From: Paraburkholderia diazotrophica
Lineage (GTDB): Bacteria > Pseudomonadota > Gammaproteobacteria > Burkholderiales > Burkholderiaceae
Reading direction: 5' to 3'
Length of the DNA stretch: 64,000 nt
Assembly (NCBI RefSeq): GCF_900108945.1
Contig: NZ_FNYE01000042.1
Span: 1 to 64,000 of the forward strand
This document shows, piece after piece, positions 33,949-43,296 of the stretch. The translations under genes were made by a program, and so were the position numbers. Positions within the stretch are counted from its first letter, which is position 1. Every line of letters begins with the position of its first letter. Below the pieces are notes generated by a model, which searched no databases, was not told where the DNA came from, and saw nothing but the letters and a program-made list of their open reading frames with translations.

Positions 33949-35166
33949 ATGTTCGTTCAGGTCAGCACCGAGGGCGTGGCGCGGGCGCTGCGGGGTGTCG
34001 CGCTGGTCGACAGCAATCACGTTCCGAGATACTGGGCCGCAGTCTGGCTGATCGTTGCTGGATCACAATGGGCAACGTCCACGCAGACGATGCGGCTTCG
34101 GTACGTCGAAAACCTGTATGAGCACGCGGACCGGGCGTTCAAGGCGAATGCGCTGGACGACTCGCTGTCTGAACTGGATGATGCACGGCTCGCGGACATT
34201 CTCGAGTCGTGGTTCGTGAGCCTGCGCAACCAGCCTGTCGCTACGCGCAGCAACGAGGACCGCTGGCAGACCGGACTCGCGTTCGTGACGTCGGTAGTCA
34301 ACTGGCTGTCGAAATCGGCGGACGCGAAGATGCGGCGGATCGAAGCGCGAATCCACCGGCTCTCGACGCTTTACAGCCAGCTTCACATTCGACAAGGCGG
34401 CCGCAGTGAGGCGGTCCGGTCGTTGCCTGCCTGCGTGGTCGAGGGTCTCTATCAGATGCTTGATCCGGAATCGGATGCCAATCCGTTCCAACGCACGCAC
34501 ACACGCTGGCGAGTCTTCATCGCCTTCGTGCTGATGCTCCATCAGGGCCTGCGTCGCGGTGAACTGTTGCTGCTGCCTGCGAACGCCATCAAGAGCGGTC
34601 ATGACCGCAAGCTCGGCCGCACACGGCACTGGCTGAACATCCAGCAAAACGGATATGAAGAGGCGGACAGCGACAGCCGATACTCGAAGCCGAGCATCAA
34701 GACGATCCATTCGGTCAGGCAGATTCCCGTTAGCGACGCGACAGCGCGTCTGGTGCAGACCTATTGCGAAAACTACCGGGGACGGCCCTCCCATTCGTTC
34801 ATGCTGAGCGCCCAGACTGGTGGCCCGCTCTCCACGGAATCATTGACGAAGATCTTTACAGCGATATCGAAAGCGTTGCCCAGTGAAGTGCTGCAGGAAC
34901 TGCATGACCGCACCGGAAAGAAGTCGGTTACCTGCCACGACCTCCGCCACACCTGCGCGGTCCTGCGCCTTCACCAACTGCTGGAGCGTGGTGACGCGAT
35001 GCCTGAAGCTTTGCAGAAACTGCGTACGTTCTTCGGATGGTCGAAAGAATCGGACATGCCATCACGTTATGCCAGAGCTGTCTTTGAGAGTCGGCTCGCG
35101 AACGTATGGAACGATGAGTTCGACGATCGTGTGGCTATGCTGCGCGCGCTTCCGCAGGGGCAATGA
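33949..35166 (+). CDS. tyrosine-type site-specific recombinase, first of trio
   Basis: A protein of about 405 residues. The C-terminal catalytic domain contains the first Arg in LMLHQGLRRGELLLLPA near residue 195, the HDLRHTCAVLRLHQLL box (H-x-x-R) near residue 330, and a likely nucleophile Tyr in SRYARAVFE near residue 375. The N-terminal half is a SAM-like core-binding region. The start is uncertain: no clear ribosome-binding site precedes 33949, and a TTG at 33925 is also in frame. Its stop overlaps the next start as ATGA. Confidence 0.85.
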   Translation: MFVQVSTEGVARALRGVALVDSNHVPRYWAAVWLIVAGSQWATSTQTMRLRYVENLYEHADRAFKANALDDSLSELDDARLADILESWFVSLRNQPVATRSNEDRWQTGLAFVTSVVNWLSKSADAKMRRIEARIHRLSTLYSQLHIRQGGRSEAVRSLPACVVEGLYQMLDPESDANPFQRTHTRWRVFIAFVLMLHQGLRRGELLLLPANAIKSGHDRKLGRTRHWLNIQQNGYEEADSDSRYSKPSIKTIHSVRQIPVSDATARLVQTYCENYRGRPSHSFMLSAQTGGPLSTESLTKIFTAISKALPSEVLQELHDRTGKKSVTCHDLRHTCAVLRLHQLLERGDAMPEALQKLRTFFGWSKESDMPSRYARAVFESRLANVWNDEFDDRVAMLRALPQGQ

Positions 35167-36701
35167 CCATGCAAAGCGATGTCCCGTTCTCTCTTGGGCA
35201 AGCCGATCCGTCGTCGCTGCTCGAAAGGATCGTGGCAGCCCTGCCAGAGCTACCACCCGTCATTCGTTACTACGACGACTTTGAGGAAAAACCGCGTTCC
35301 ATCTCCGGGGTGTGCCAGGCCGATGTGTTCGCGCTTCACATTAACGGCCGGCTGTTCCGGCTCGACCTTGGCCGGTATCCCACTGCCTACGGTGCTTTGC
35401 AAAAGCACCTGCTCGTCTTCCTGTTGGGTGAAGACCTGCATATCTCGACCTGCTTCAACGTATTGAATGCGGCCATGCACCTCGATGCCAACGACGTCGA
35501 ACGCGTCGTGGACGCTGGCCCGACCGGTATATCGGCGGTATGGATGGCGCTACGTGCCCGTCAGTTAGCTATCCACGCCTACCGTTTCGTCAAGGCTGTT
35601 CTGCGTCTTCTGTGCAAACATCGCCTGTATGGGTGGTCCGAGTCGTATCTGACCTATGTGGGCACTGCCCTGCCCGGCCCTGCGTCGGACTCGTATGCCC
35701 GCGTGCGGTCGGGCGATGTGTTCCTGACTGCTGATGAAGAAGCGGCGATCGTTCGCTATCTGGACGGAACGTCAGACCTCGTTAGAACCCGCGGCTGGTC
35801 AGGTCTTGCGTACGAGGAGCTGTGCGACGCCGCGATGGTGCTCTGTTCCTACCAGTTTGCCATGCGTCCGATTCAGATCGCGATGCTGACGAGGCGTGAC
35901 ATACGGATCTGGGAGCCCGAGCCTGGCGACGAACCGGCTGTTCACCTCACGTTTCTCATGGTCAAGCAACGGGGAAAGCTTCGAAAAAGGCCGATGGTCC
36001 GTCGTGTTAAGCAGGAATGGGCTGCACTGTTCGTCGCCCTGGTGTCACACGCAGACGCGCAGCATCGCGAGCCAGGCGATCGCGTCTTCGAGGTCGACTC
36101 GAACCATGAGGCTGGGTCGCGTATTGCGCGACGCGTGGAACGCCTGATCGGAGACGATGCCTGCGCGATGGACCTTCGACATACGGCGGCCCAGCGGCTC
36201 GTTGACGCTGGCGCCAGTCACGAAGAGCTCGCCGAGTTCATGGGGCATTCATACGTTCAGACCGGACTGGTGTACTTCCGGACGTCAGCCTCCCACGCGG
36301 AACGGGTCAACCGGGCGCTCGGCGCGTCGGACGTCTATCGACGCGTGGCGAAGATCGCGCACGACCGGTTCATCTCCCCGGAAGAGCTCACCCAACTCAA
36401 GGGTGAACAGCAGATCGCCGGCGTGCCTCACGGCATTCCGATCGCCGGCATCGGCGGCTGCGCATCGGGACAGCCCGCGTGCCCCTATAACCCGGTGACG
36501 TCGTGCTACGGATGCAGGAAGTTCATGCCCTTGCATGACAGGGCGACGCACGAGAGCGTGCTGGCCTCGATGCGCGAGGTGGTCGTGTTCTTCGAACAGG
36601 GTTCGCGTGGCGACACCCGGTCTCCGACCTATCTGCAGTTACAGCGCACGATTGCCGAAATACAGATGGTCATCGACGAGATGGAAAGCGAGGACCAATG
36701 A
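35163..36701 (+). CDS. tyrosine-type recombinase with C-terminal cysteine cluster, second of trio
   Basis: A 512-residue recombinase. The first catalytic Arg is in YQFAMRPIQIAMLTRRDI near residue 235, the MDLRHTAAQRLVDAGA box near residue 335, then EFMGHSYVQTGLVYFRTS with the nucleophile Tyr near residue 370. After the catalytic domain, GGCASGQPACPYNPVTSCYGCRKF (about residues 435-460) has four cysteines in a zinc-ribbon-like spacing, followed by a helical tail. It overlaps both neighbours by ATGA, so production of the three proteins is probably linked. Confidence 0.87.
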   Translation: MTMQSDVPFSLGQADPSSLLERIVAALPELPPVIRYYDDFEEKPRSISGVCQADVFALHINGRLFRLDLGRYPTAYGALQKHLLVFLLGEDLHISTCFNVLNAAMHLDANDVERVVDAGPTGISAVWMALRARQLAIHAYRFVKAVLRLLCKHRLYGWSESYLTYVGTALPGPASDSYARVRSGDVFLTADEEAAIVRYLDGTSDLVRTRGWSGLAYEELCDAAMVLCSYQFAMRPIQIAMLTRRDIRIWEPEPGDEPAVHLTFLMVKQRGKLRKRPMVRRVKQEWAALFVALVSHADAQHREPGDRVFEVDSNHEAGSRIARRVERLIGDDACAMDLRHTAAQRLVDAGASHEELAEFMGHSYVQTGLVYFRTSASHAERVNRALGASDVYRRVAKIAHDRFISPEELTQLKGEQQIAGVPHGIPIAGIGGCASGQPACPYNPVTSCYGCRKFMPLHDRATHESVLASMREVVVFFEQGSRGDTRSPTYLQLQRTIAEIQMVIDEMESEDQ

Positions 36702-39022
36702 ACCCGCATTACTCCGCGTTCATTGAGCTGGGGAAGACCCTTGCCCGTCAAAAAGGGCTGCACTGGGAGATGCCTCTAGACGAGTCGGGCACGGTTCAGG
36801 ACGGCGTGGGATGGAACCTCACGGTCATTGCCGGCGACGTACCGCCGCCGAATCACTACCTGCGCGACCTTGGTGCGGACACGAAGGCGCTCGCAATCGT
36901 CAACGCGGAACGCGCCGAGCGCGGACTGGCACCACTGGCCAGAAAGCCGCTGTCCACCGCATGGCAGGACCTGGTCAAGGCGGCCGTCGCAGAACAGTTG
37001 CTGTTCAGGCGCAATACCACGGGACATGTGTACAAGCACATTCTTCGCCCGCTGCGCATAGTTGCTACGTGCGTAGACAGCGAGCCGTGGGAATTGACTG
37101 TTGATGATCTGCACGTTGCCATCCGTATAGGCACGGCTGTCCAGGCCTCGGGCAAACTGGGGGATGCGGTGAGTGGCATCGTCAAGCTCGTGTTCGACGC
37201 CCAGCATATCTGTGACGCCGGTCCGTTGTACCCGGCGCTTGCCGTTCCGCGGATGAAAGGCAAAAGCGCGATCAGGGCAAAACATACGTGGTCGCCGGTC
37301 GAGCTTCGTGACGATCTCGAGGCCCGCAAGCGAAGCGAGCGTCTGCCAGAACGCCGGGCATTCTGGGAACTGACGCGCATCGTGATGACTGAAAAGCCGC
37401 GCACATTCATGGATGAACTGCGCTTTGCGGCGCTGCGCACGATGATCATTACGGGAATGCGGTCGGGTGAGGCAGCACTTTTACCCGCGGACTGGAAGCG
37501 GGAGCGCACGTATCTGGATTCGAAGGGACGGCCAGCCGGCGAATCCGGTGGCATCTCGACTTCATTGATGGTTCGCCACTTCGCAGAAAAGCAGCAGGGG
37601 GATGAAACGGATAGCCGGGTCTTGTATGAAGCGACCCAGCCGGTACCAGAGATGTTCCGGACGCTACTGACAGAGACGCTTGACCACGTGGCACGGATCA
37701 CGGAACCGCTGCGTGCGACGCTGAAGCTGCAATGCGAAACGGGCCGACTGCTGCCATGGTATCCGGTCGACAGCGTTGTGCCCTTCATCGAAATCTATAC
37801 GCGCCTCATGGGCAATCCGTTCTGGCTGGACATTGAACGGGAACCATTCATCGAACGCTATCGGAACGGCTTCGAACCAGCCGTCCTTGCTGAACTGCAG
37901 GACTATCAGCATGCGCGGCGGCACAGCGGCGATATGACGCTCGACATGGCCGTCTATCAGTTCGGACATCGCCTGAAGTCAGCGATGCGCGCAGGCAAGA
38001 CCCGCCTGCGCTTCCGTCATGGCGACGGTTCACCGATCAGTCTCCTGGCACGGACGGGATGGCATGCAACATACCTGCACGTCGGAGAGTTCGAGGAGCA
38101 CATCCGGCTGACAACACCAACGAAGGTGTCTGACACCACGCCTTTACCGCTGGCAGTTGGCTCCGTTCACCCGTACGAGCTTCTGTTCGTGCAGCCAAAG
38201 CGTTCACTCGCAGAAGAACGTAATGACCTGCTCTGTGACGTTAATCGTTACATGTGTGTCCGCCGCCCTGGTCCCGATCTGATTCAGTTGGCGCTCGGCG
38301 AGCACTCAACCTGTGAAACTGTGTTTGAGAAATACGGGCAAACGGATGAGGATCGTACGCTGCGGATGGAATCGCACATGTTGCGTCATCTACAAAACAC
38401 GGAACTGTTCCGGCTCGGCGTTGCCGACACGATCATATCTAAACGCTTCAACCGCCGCAGCGTCGCCCAGAGCTACGAGTACGACCATCGAAGCCTCGCG
38501 GAAGAACTTGACCACATTGAAATTCCACAGGAGATCGAAGTCATGCTGGGCGAGAAAGCCAGCACGGTCGCCCGACTCATCAAGGGCGGCAAAGCAAACG
38601 GGCCGATAGTCGATATGTTCCGGCGCATTCAGGTCACGAAGGGCGATATGGCTGCATACGAATACCTGCGCGCAGAAGCGGACGGCTTCCATGCCACACC
38701 ATATGGGCATTGCCTGAACTCGTTCACTGTCGACCCTTGCCCGAAGCATCTCGAGTGCTTCGCCGACTGCCGTCATCTCTCGGCGACCGACCTCCCGGAG
38801 CACCGGCAGAACCTCATCCGTCTCGAAGGAAAGTTCGAGCTGGCGCTGGAGACGATCAGGGCCCGTCCTTCAACGAGCATTGGCTGGAAAAACCAGCTTG
38901 ACCACGCAGAGAAGCGGCTGGCCGGCGTACAGAAGCTGCTCGCGACGGCGCCGGGTGGACATCCCTTCCCTGACGGCGTCGACCTCTCGGCGCCGGCGCA
39001 ACGTGGAGTACTTGATGACTGA
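36698..39022 (+). CDS. large tyrosine-recombinase-like protein, third of trio
   Basis: A 774-residue protein. MIITGMRSGEAALLPADW near residue 255 supplies the box-I Arg, ESHMLRHLQNTELF near residue 560 the H-x-x-R box, and KRFNRRSVAQSYEYDH near residue 590 a candidate nucleophile Tyr. About 300 residues separate box I from box II, far more than in the first two recombinases, as in TnpB of Tn554. A late segment with CLNSFTVDPCPKHLECFADCRHL (near residue 680) has a four-cysteine cluster that could bind metal. It is the largest member of the operon. Confidence 0.8.
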   Translation: MNPHYSAFIELGKTLARQKGLHWEMPLDESGTVQDGVGWNLTVIAGDVPPPNHYLRDLGADTKALAIVNAERAERGLAPLARKPLSTAWQDLVKAAVAEQLLFRRNTTGHVYKHILRPLRIVATCVDSEPWELTVDDLHVAIRIGTAVQASGKLGDAVSGIVKLVFDAQHICDAGPLYPALAVPRMKGKSAIRAKHTWSPVELRDDLEARKRSERLPERRAFWELTRIVMTEKPRTFMDELRFAALRTMIITGMRSGEAALLPADWKRERTYLDSKGRPAGESGGISTSLMVRHFAEKQQGDETDSRVLYEATQPVPEMFRTLLTETLDHVARITEPLRATLKLQCETGRLLPWYPVDSVVPFIEIYTRLMGNPFWLDIEREPFIERYRNGFEPAVLAELQDYQHARRHSGDMTLDMAVYQFGHRLKSAMRAGKTRLRFRHGDGSPISLLARTGWHATYLHVGEFEEHIRLTTPTKVSDTTPLPLAVGSVHPYELLFVQPKRSLAEERNDLLCDVNRYMCVRRPGPDLIQLALGEHSTCETVFEKYGQTDEDRTLRMESHMLRHLQNTELFRLGVADTIISKRFNRRSVAQSYEYDHRSLAEELDHIEIPQEIEVMLGEKASTVARLIKGGKANGPIVDMFRRIQVTKGDMAAYEYLRAEADGFHATPYGHCLNSFTVDPCPKHLECFADCRHLSATDLPEHRQNLIRLEGKFELALETIRARPSTSIGWKNQLDHAEKRLAGVQKLLATAPGGHPFPDGVDLSAPAQRGVLDD

Positions 39023-39512
39023 GTCCAGTGAAACGACAGCGTCCGGCGACGAGCCGATGCGCGAGATCCTTGAAACGCTGCTGGCCAATGACGAAGACAT
39101 TACGGCTCGCGCGGTCGCGCGGCTGCACCCGTCCATCAACGCGGCGTCGTCGATCACACGTAACGGGTCCCGAAGCAAGCTGCTCGCTGAATATCAACAA
39201 CGGCAGACCGAATACCGGCGTTGGCGAGGCCGCGTAGCGAAACGGTCCGGTACCGACACCGCGGCATCGCTCGCCGACAAGGACATCCGGATCGCTGAAC
39301 TCGAAGCCACTGTGCAACTACTGACCGCTTCCCACCTTGCAATGTTGCGCGCCGTCGGCGAACTCGGCGGCTTCAGCAAGTGGGCCAGGTTCTATGAACA
39401 ATATCGCGATGCACGGGACAAACTTGCGGAGCTTGGCGCAATACCTGAAGCGACAGTATCTCCAATGCCGGCGGACAGCCCGAAGCATCGCCGTGAAACA
39501 AAACGTCGATGA
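39015..39512 (+). CDS. small helical accessory protein of the recombinase operon (TnpC-like position)
   Basis: A 165-residue protein starting 8 bases before the end of the third recombinase gene. It is rich in charged helices; KDIRIAELEATVQLLTASHLAMLRAV (about residues 95-120) looks like a coiled coil, and the N-half has a helix-turn-helix-like ARAVARLHPSINAASSITRNGSRSKL. Small C-terminal-gene products in Tn554-type elements help select the insertion site. Function here is inferred from position only. Confidence 0.65.
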   Translation: MTESSETTASGDEPMREILETLLANDEDITARAVARLHPSINAASSITRNGSRSKLLAEYQQRQTEYRRWRGRVAKRSGTDTAASLADKDIRIAELEATVQLLTASHLAMLRAVGELGGFSKWARFYEQYRDARDKLAELGAIPEATVSPMPADSPKHRRETKRR

Positions 39513-39610
39513 CTGTCTGGTTGGCGCGACAATGTACGCATGATCCTCTCAGCCACGAAATGGCTGCGGTTCTGCGGTGGAAGCCGCCTCTCTCCCGAAA
39601 GGAGTATCAC

Positions 39611-40132
39611 ATGTCCTATTGCCCCTTCTTCCAGACCCTGCACGATGAAACGCGCCCGGTGGGCAATCTCGGCAGGGGAACTCACTACTCTGTCCTACGG
39701 GCACCGGTCTGGCACGACGAGTCCATGAACAGGCTCGAACGTTGCGCGTTCCTCGACTTCGCCATCATCTGGGATGAGGATCACGACGATCGCGTGGTTG
39801 ACGCGATTATGGTGCTCTACATCAGTGGCCTGCTCGCGCCGGTACGGTATATCGGCGAGCGGAAAGGGACGCTCTCGGTGCTCCTGGCCACCGATGTTGT
39901 GCGCAATTGGGCTCCCGAAACCCTGAAGCAGTATCGCGACGACATCAACGAAATCTGCCAGTGCCTGGAAGACCCATGGTCGGCGACAGTCGATAGCACT
40001 GACGGCCACGAACATTCGATCATCCACAGTTCGGCCGAGAACGTCGCTACCTATCTCAAGAACATCGACATGCTGTGGGAATTGGGGGTGAAGTCAAAAA
40101 TGTATCCGGCTCCGGCAGGAGCGCAACACTGA
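39611..40132 (+). CDS. hypothetical protein next to the recombinase operon
   Basis: A 173-residue protein with a clear AAGGAG ribosome-binding site 7 bases before the ATG. It starts MSYCPFFQTLHDE and is acidic, with no signal peptide or membrane span. No family is recognised. It is 98 bases after the recombinase operon in the same direction, so it may be a conserved passenger or a fifth element gene. Confidence 0.6.
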   Translation: MSYCPFFQTLHDETRPVGNLGRGTHYSVLRAPVWHDESMNRLERCAFLDFAIIWDEDHDDRVVDAIMVLYISGLLAPVRYIGERKGTLSVLLATDVVRNWAPETLKQYRDDINEICQCLEDPWSATVDSTDGHEHSIIHSSAENVATYLKNIDMLWELGVKSKMYPAPAGAQH

Positions 40133-40144
40133 AGCTGGCAATAT

Positions 40145-40254
40145 CCTGTTGCCAAGATCAATCCCGTTGCGTCCTTGGATGAGTATCGACGCAACAAATG
40201 CGCGGAGGACGGTCACGCAACAGGAAACACTTGAAAAAGTGGATATCCTGTGGA
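40145..40254. repeat. inverted repeat CCTGTTGC / GCAACAGG and nearby ATCC-TGT-GGAT
   Basis: CCTGTTGC (40145-40152) is matched by GCAACAGG (40218-40225), and TATCCTGT occurs at 40143-40150 and again at 40243-40250, where it forms the small palindrome ATCC-TGT-GGAT (40244-40254). They lie between the last element gene and the minus-strand orphan genes. Clustered short repeats here could be recombinase-binding sites at the right end of the element. Confidence 0.3.
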
Positions 40255-40420
40255 TAAATCGGCCGCCTTACCCGTTGAAATATAACAAAACCTGAAAAAA
40301 CAACCTAACGCAACACCACACCATAGGTGCCAAGAATCAACGAAAATGAACGGTCGTGCTTTTTAGGTCGAAACAATGCGACGCAAGCGTCGTCATGCCG
40401 TGGTCCGCCCCGGACGCCCG

Positions 40421-40723
40421 TCAAGGCGTCAGCCGGTGAGCGATCCTGCGGCTTGCCTGAATCATCACGCTGGCCAGGCCGGTGATCTTGTCGGGATCGC
40501 GGGCCGTGAAGGTCTGGGCGATGCCGCTGATCGGCGCATTCAGCACGCCGGCCGCCCGGTTGGTCCAGACAAGGCTCAGCGAACATCCGTCCAGCGCCTC
40601 GTGCGCAAATACGTTGGCTTCTGCGGGACTGATTCTCGCCAACGCTGCTTCAACCTCATCCGGGCTGATGCAGTCCGGCAGATAGCTGATCCGAACCTTG
40701 CCGAGCATCTGCTGTTCGAGCAT
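40421..40723 (-). CDS. hypothetical protein
   Basis: A 100-residue protein preceded by GAGGTGA 5 bases before the ATG at 40723. It starts MLEQQMLGKVRISYLP and ends SVMIQASRRIAHRLTP. Composition is protein-like with alternating strand and helix. No family is recognised. It lies in the accessory region after the recombinase trio, 262 bases before the next minus-strand gene's stop codon. Confidence 0.5.
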   Translation of the reverse strand: MLEQQMLGKVRISYLPDCISPDEVEAALARISPAEANVFAHEALDGCSLSLVWTNRAAGVLNAPISGIAQTFTARDPDKITGLASVMIQASRRIAHRLTP

Positions 40724-40985
40724 GATCGTCACCTCGCGTGGCCGGCCGATACGTCGGCATACGGACATTAGGACACGCGGTCAATCCCCGCCATGCCCGT
40801 CAGGCCTTTGAAGCGGTGGCAAAAAAATGGCCCGCACTTCGCGGACCCTTTTCTGGCGAGGCACAGACAGGCGGCCAGTTTCCCGCCAGCCCCGCCGGTG
40901 CCTCGCGTTGCGGCACGTGCCGTTAATGCCGTTAACACGCACCACGTCTACATGATAGTCACTGCGGCCGCGCGCGGCGGCGTTT

Positions 40986-41276
40986 TTATCCCCATCGCAC
41001 CTGCACGAGCGCGGACCTCGGGTGGCCGGTCCGGGTAGCCAGAATCTCCCGGATGGTGGCCAGCGATTGCTCGGCGGCCGCGCTCGGCGTGAGACGGCGC
41101 GATGCGACGAACCGGGGCGCCTTCACGCCGAGCGTCCGGCACACCGCTGACAGGTATGGCTTCGACGCGCCGTACCGTTGCGCTGCTGCCGCGATTGCTG
41201 CATCACCAACCTGCTCGCGCAGCCACGCAAGCGTGCGGCGGTCCCGCTCATTCTGCACGCGCACCAGATGCTCCAT
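40986..41276 (-). CDS. small helix-turn-helix protein behind a LexA box
   Basis: A 96-residue protein. DAAIAAAAQRYGASKPYLSAVCRTLGV (about residues 23-50) resembles a helix-turn-helix, followed by SAAAEQSLATIREILATRTGHPRS. The ATG at 41276 has GGAGGG 5 bases upstream; the ATG at 41306 lies against the operator and is unlikely. A perfect LexA-type box (41308-41323) lies 31 bases upstream, so expression is probably induced by DNA damage. It is divergent from the abiE pair. Confidence 0.6.
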   Translation of the reverse strand: MEHLVRVQNERDRRTLAWLREQVGDAAIAAAAQRYGASKPYLSAVCRTLGVKAPRFVASRRLTPSAAAEQSLATIREILATRTGHPRSALVQVRWG

Positions 41277-41296
41277 CACGCCCTCCAGTACTGTAT

Positions 41297-41324
41297 GTAT
41301 GATCATACTGTATATATATACAGT
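41297..41324. promoter_or_regulatory. perfect LexA (SOS) box with overlapping palindrome
   Basis: ACTGTATATATATACAGT (41307-41324) is a perfect 18-base palindrome and contains CTGT-N8-ACAG, the LexA-binding consensus. GTATGATCATAC (41297-41308) is a second perfect palindrome overlapping it by two bases. The box overlaps the likely promoter of the small HTH gene. LexA repression relieved by DNA damage is established for this consensus; use here is inference. Confidence 0.65.
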
Positions 41325-41475
41325 CTTCGGGGGATTTTCAAGCGATCTGAGCGCATCGCACAAACCGCGGGCGCAAACCATGATTTATTCTCGACAAATG
41401 CAAGCTTTTGGATGTTCCAGCGAATAAATCATGCGCGCGGCAGCGATGCGGGTCCGATGTTCTGCCGAAAAAACC

Positions 41476-42235
41476 ATGCAACCGGACCCGATGGCCAGCA
41501 AGACACTTCAACGCCTGATGGACGTCGCGCCGCGCGGACAGCCGCTCGATCCGGAGATGCTGCGCGATTGCGGCATCAGCGCGCAACAGACCACCTATTC
41601 TGGTGAAAGCCGGATGGTTGCAACGTCTGTCCAAGGGCGCCTATCTGCTCACCGGCGATACGCCAACGCGTGACGGGATCCTGGCTTACCTGAGCCTGCG
41701 GATACGGGGCCTGCATGTCGGCGGCAGGACGGCCCTGGACTGACAGGGGGTGCGCCACAATGTGAGCTTTCGCGAGCGTGTCGTGCTGTGGGCTGATCGC
41801 CCCTCTGTCATGCCGGACCGGGTCGGCGAACACATGCCGTACACGCTGCAGACGACGCGCCTGTTCGACGCCAGCCTGCCCGCCGACACGGGTCTGTCGC
41901 CGCTTCCCAACCGCGATCCTTTACTCGTCGAGTCCGAGCCCGAACGCGCGCTGCTGGAACTGGCCAGTGACGTCGGCAAACGGCGGGCGAAAGGCCAGTC
42001 GCTCGAGGAAGCCATGAGCATCGCTGCCTCGTTGCGCAATCTTCGCCCGAAAGTTCTCGATACCCGGCTTTCGCATTGCACGCGGGTCAAGGTCGTGAAG
42101 CTGGTGCGCGACCTTGGCGAGGCGAGCGGATTTGCCTGGGGCAAGGATCTGCAGCGGCATGTCGACCGACTGGGGGCCGGCCGACGCTGGACGAGCAGCC
42201 GCAAGGACGGTCCCCGCTTCACCCCGAAAGCCTGA
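41476..42235 (+). pseudogene. AbiEi-type antitoxin/transcriptional regulator, frameshift plus nonsense
   Basis: The coding sequence of a type IV antitoxin AbiEi protein can be read only by changing frame. MASKTLQRLMDVAPRGQPLD to ISAQQTTY is in one frame. One extra base near 41599 moves the rest (LVKAGWLQRLSKGAYLL) to another. There, a TGA at 41741-41743 replaces the Trp expected in TALDWQG, after which VRHNVSFRERVVLWADR and the long C-domain continue to 42235. AbiEi normally represses its own operon and counteracts AbiEii. The start may be 41476 or 41491. Confidence 0.75.
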
Positions 42236-42264
42236 CCGCGATTCTGCGGTGAAAACTGAATGCA

Positions 42265-43208
42265 ATGAACGACAAGCAAGTACTTCAATACCGTTCGCCT
42301 GATGCTGGCGATTGCACCTGACGTGCTTGACACGCCCCACTTCGCGATGAAGGGCGGCACCGCGATCAACATGTTCGTGCAGGACCTCCCCCGCCTGTCG
42401 GTCGACATCGATGTCGTCATGCGTGCGCGTGGCCCTGACCGACGCGAGGCGCTTGCGATCATTGACGCCGAGCTGACGCGTGCGAAGGCAGCCATCGAAA
42501 GGCAGGGATACACGGTCACGGTGGCAGCAGCAAGTGGCCGGCATCAGGGTGACGATGTGAAGCTGACCGCATCGTCCGCAGACGCACAGGTGAAAGTCGA
42601 GGCTAACTACGTTTTCCGCGGCACGCTGATGCCAACAGTGATGCGCAGTGTCGTGCCGCGCGCGCAGAGCATGTTCCGTGTCGATCTTGAGGTGCCGACG
42701 CATCGATGATGCGGAGCTGTACGGCAGCAAGCTCGTCGCTGCACTCGACCGGCAACATCCGCGCGATATCTTCGACGTGCAGCACATGTACGACGCGTAC
42801 GGGCTGCGCGAGGATTTCGTCTCAGCGTTTGTCGGCTACCTCGCCGGCCACAACCGGCCCGTCCACGAGGTGCTCTTTGCGAAGCCGCGACCGCTCGAGC
42901 ACGAGTACGAGGGCGGCTTTGTCGGGATGACGGTTGACCCGGTGGATCTGCATGTACTGCAGACGGTGCCGACACGGCTCCATCATGAGCTCCCGTGCGC
43001 ATTGAGCGGGCCGCACCGCGAATTTCTCGTCTCGCTCGTCCGGCTTGCGTCCGACTGGTCACTGATGCCCAATGAGCATCTGCGCAAGCTGCCGGCAATC
43101 CGCTGGAAGCTGGAGAATCTCGGCAAGCTCAAGGCGCGCGACGCAACGCGCTTTGCCCAGCAGGCTGCCTTGCTGCAGGACGGCTTTGCCGCGCTCGATC
43201 ATAGCTAA
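42265..43208 (+). pseudogene. AbiEii/AbiGii-type nucleotidyltransferase toxin, two frameshifts
   Basis: The product would be the nucleotidyltransferase toxin of the AbiE pair. MKGGTAINMFVQDLPRLSVDIDVVM supplies the GG-x-S/T and DID metal motifs. An ATG at 42265 starts out of frame with YFNTVRLMLAIAPD (one extra base near 42275-42281). A second shift near 42700 separates DLEVPT from DDAELYGSKLVAALDRQHPRDIFDV. The C-half then runs to 43208. With the antitoxin gene also broken, the system is inactive unless the breaks are sequencing errors. Confidence 0.75.
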
Positions 43209-43296
43209 GGTGTTCGGGCGAGCAGGTCCCCGGAGAGGTGGCGCGCGATAGCCAGCCGGCGCTATCGGTCACGTTGACCCGCTCGGGGTCTCGATT

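Larger units (their letters stand above)
33949..39512 (+). mobile_element. recombinase-trio operon of a Tn554/RIT-like integrating element
   Basis: Four plus-strand genes overlap end to start (ATGA at 35163 and at 36698, then an 8-base overlap at 39015). Three encode tyrosine recombinases of increasing length (405, 512 and 774 residues) and the last a 165-residue helical protein. This matches the logic of Tn554 (tnpA, tnpB, tnpC) and of RIT (recombinase-in-trio) elements. Decayed DNA lies on the left and orphan genes on the right. Exact ends were not resolved. Confidence 0.7.

Noticed and set aside
41281..41330. The TATATATATA run as a simple AT repeat
   Set aside because: It is bounded by CTGT and ACAG in perfect symmetry, so a LexA box is the better reading.
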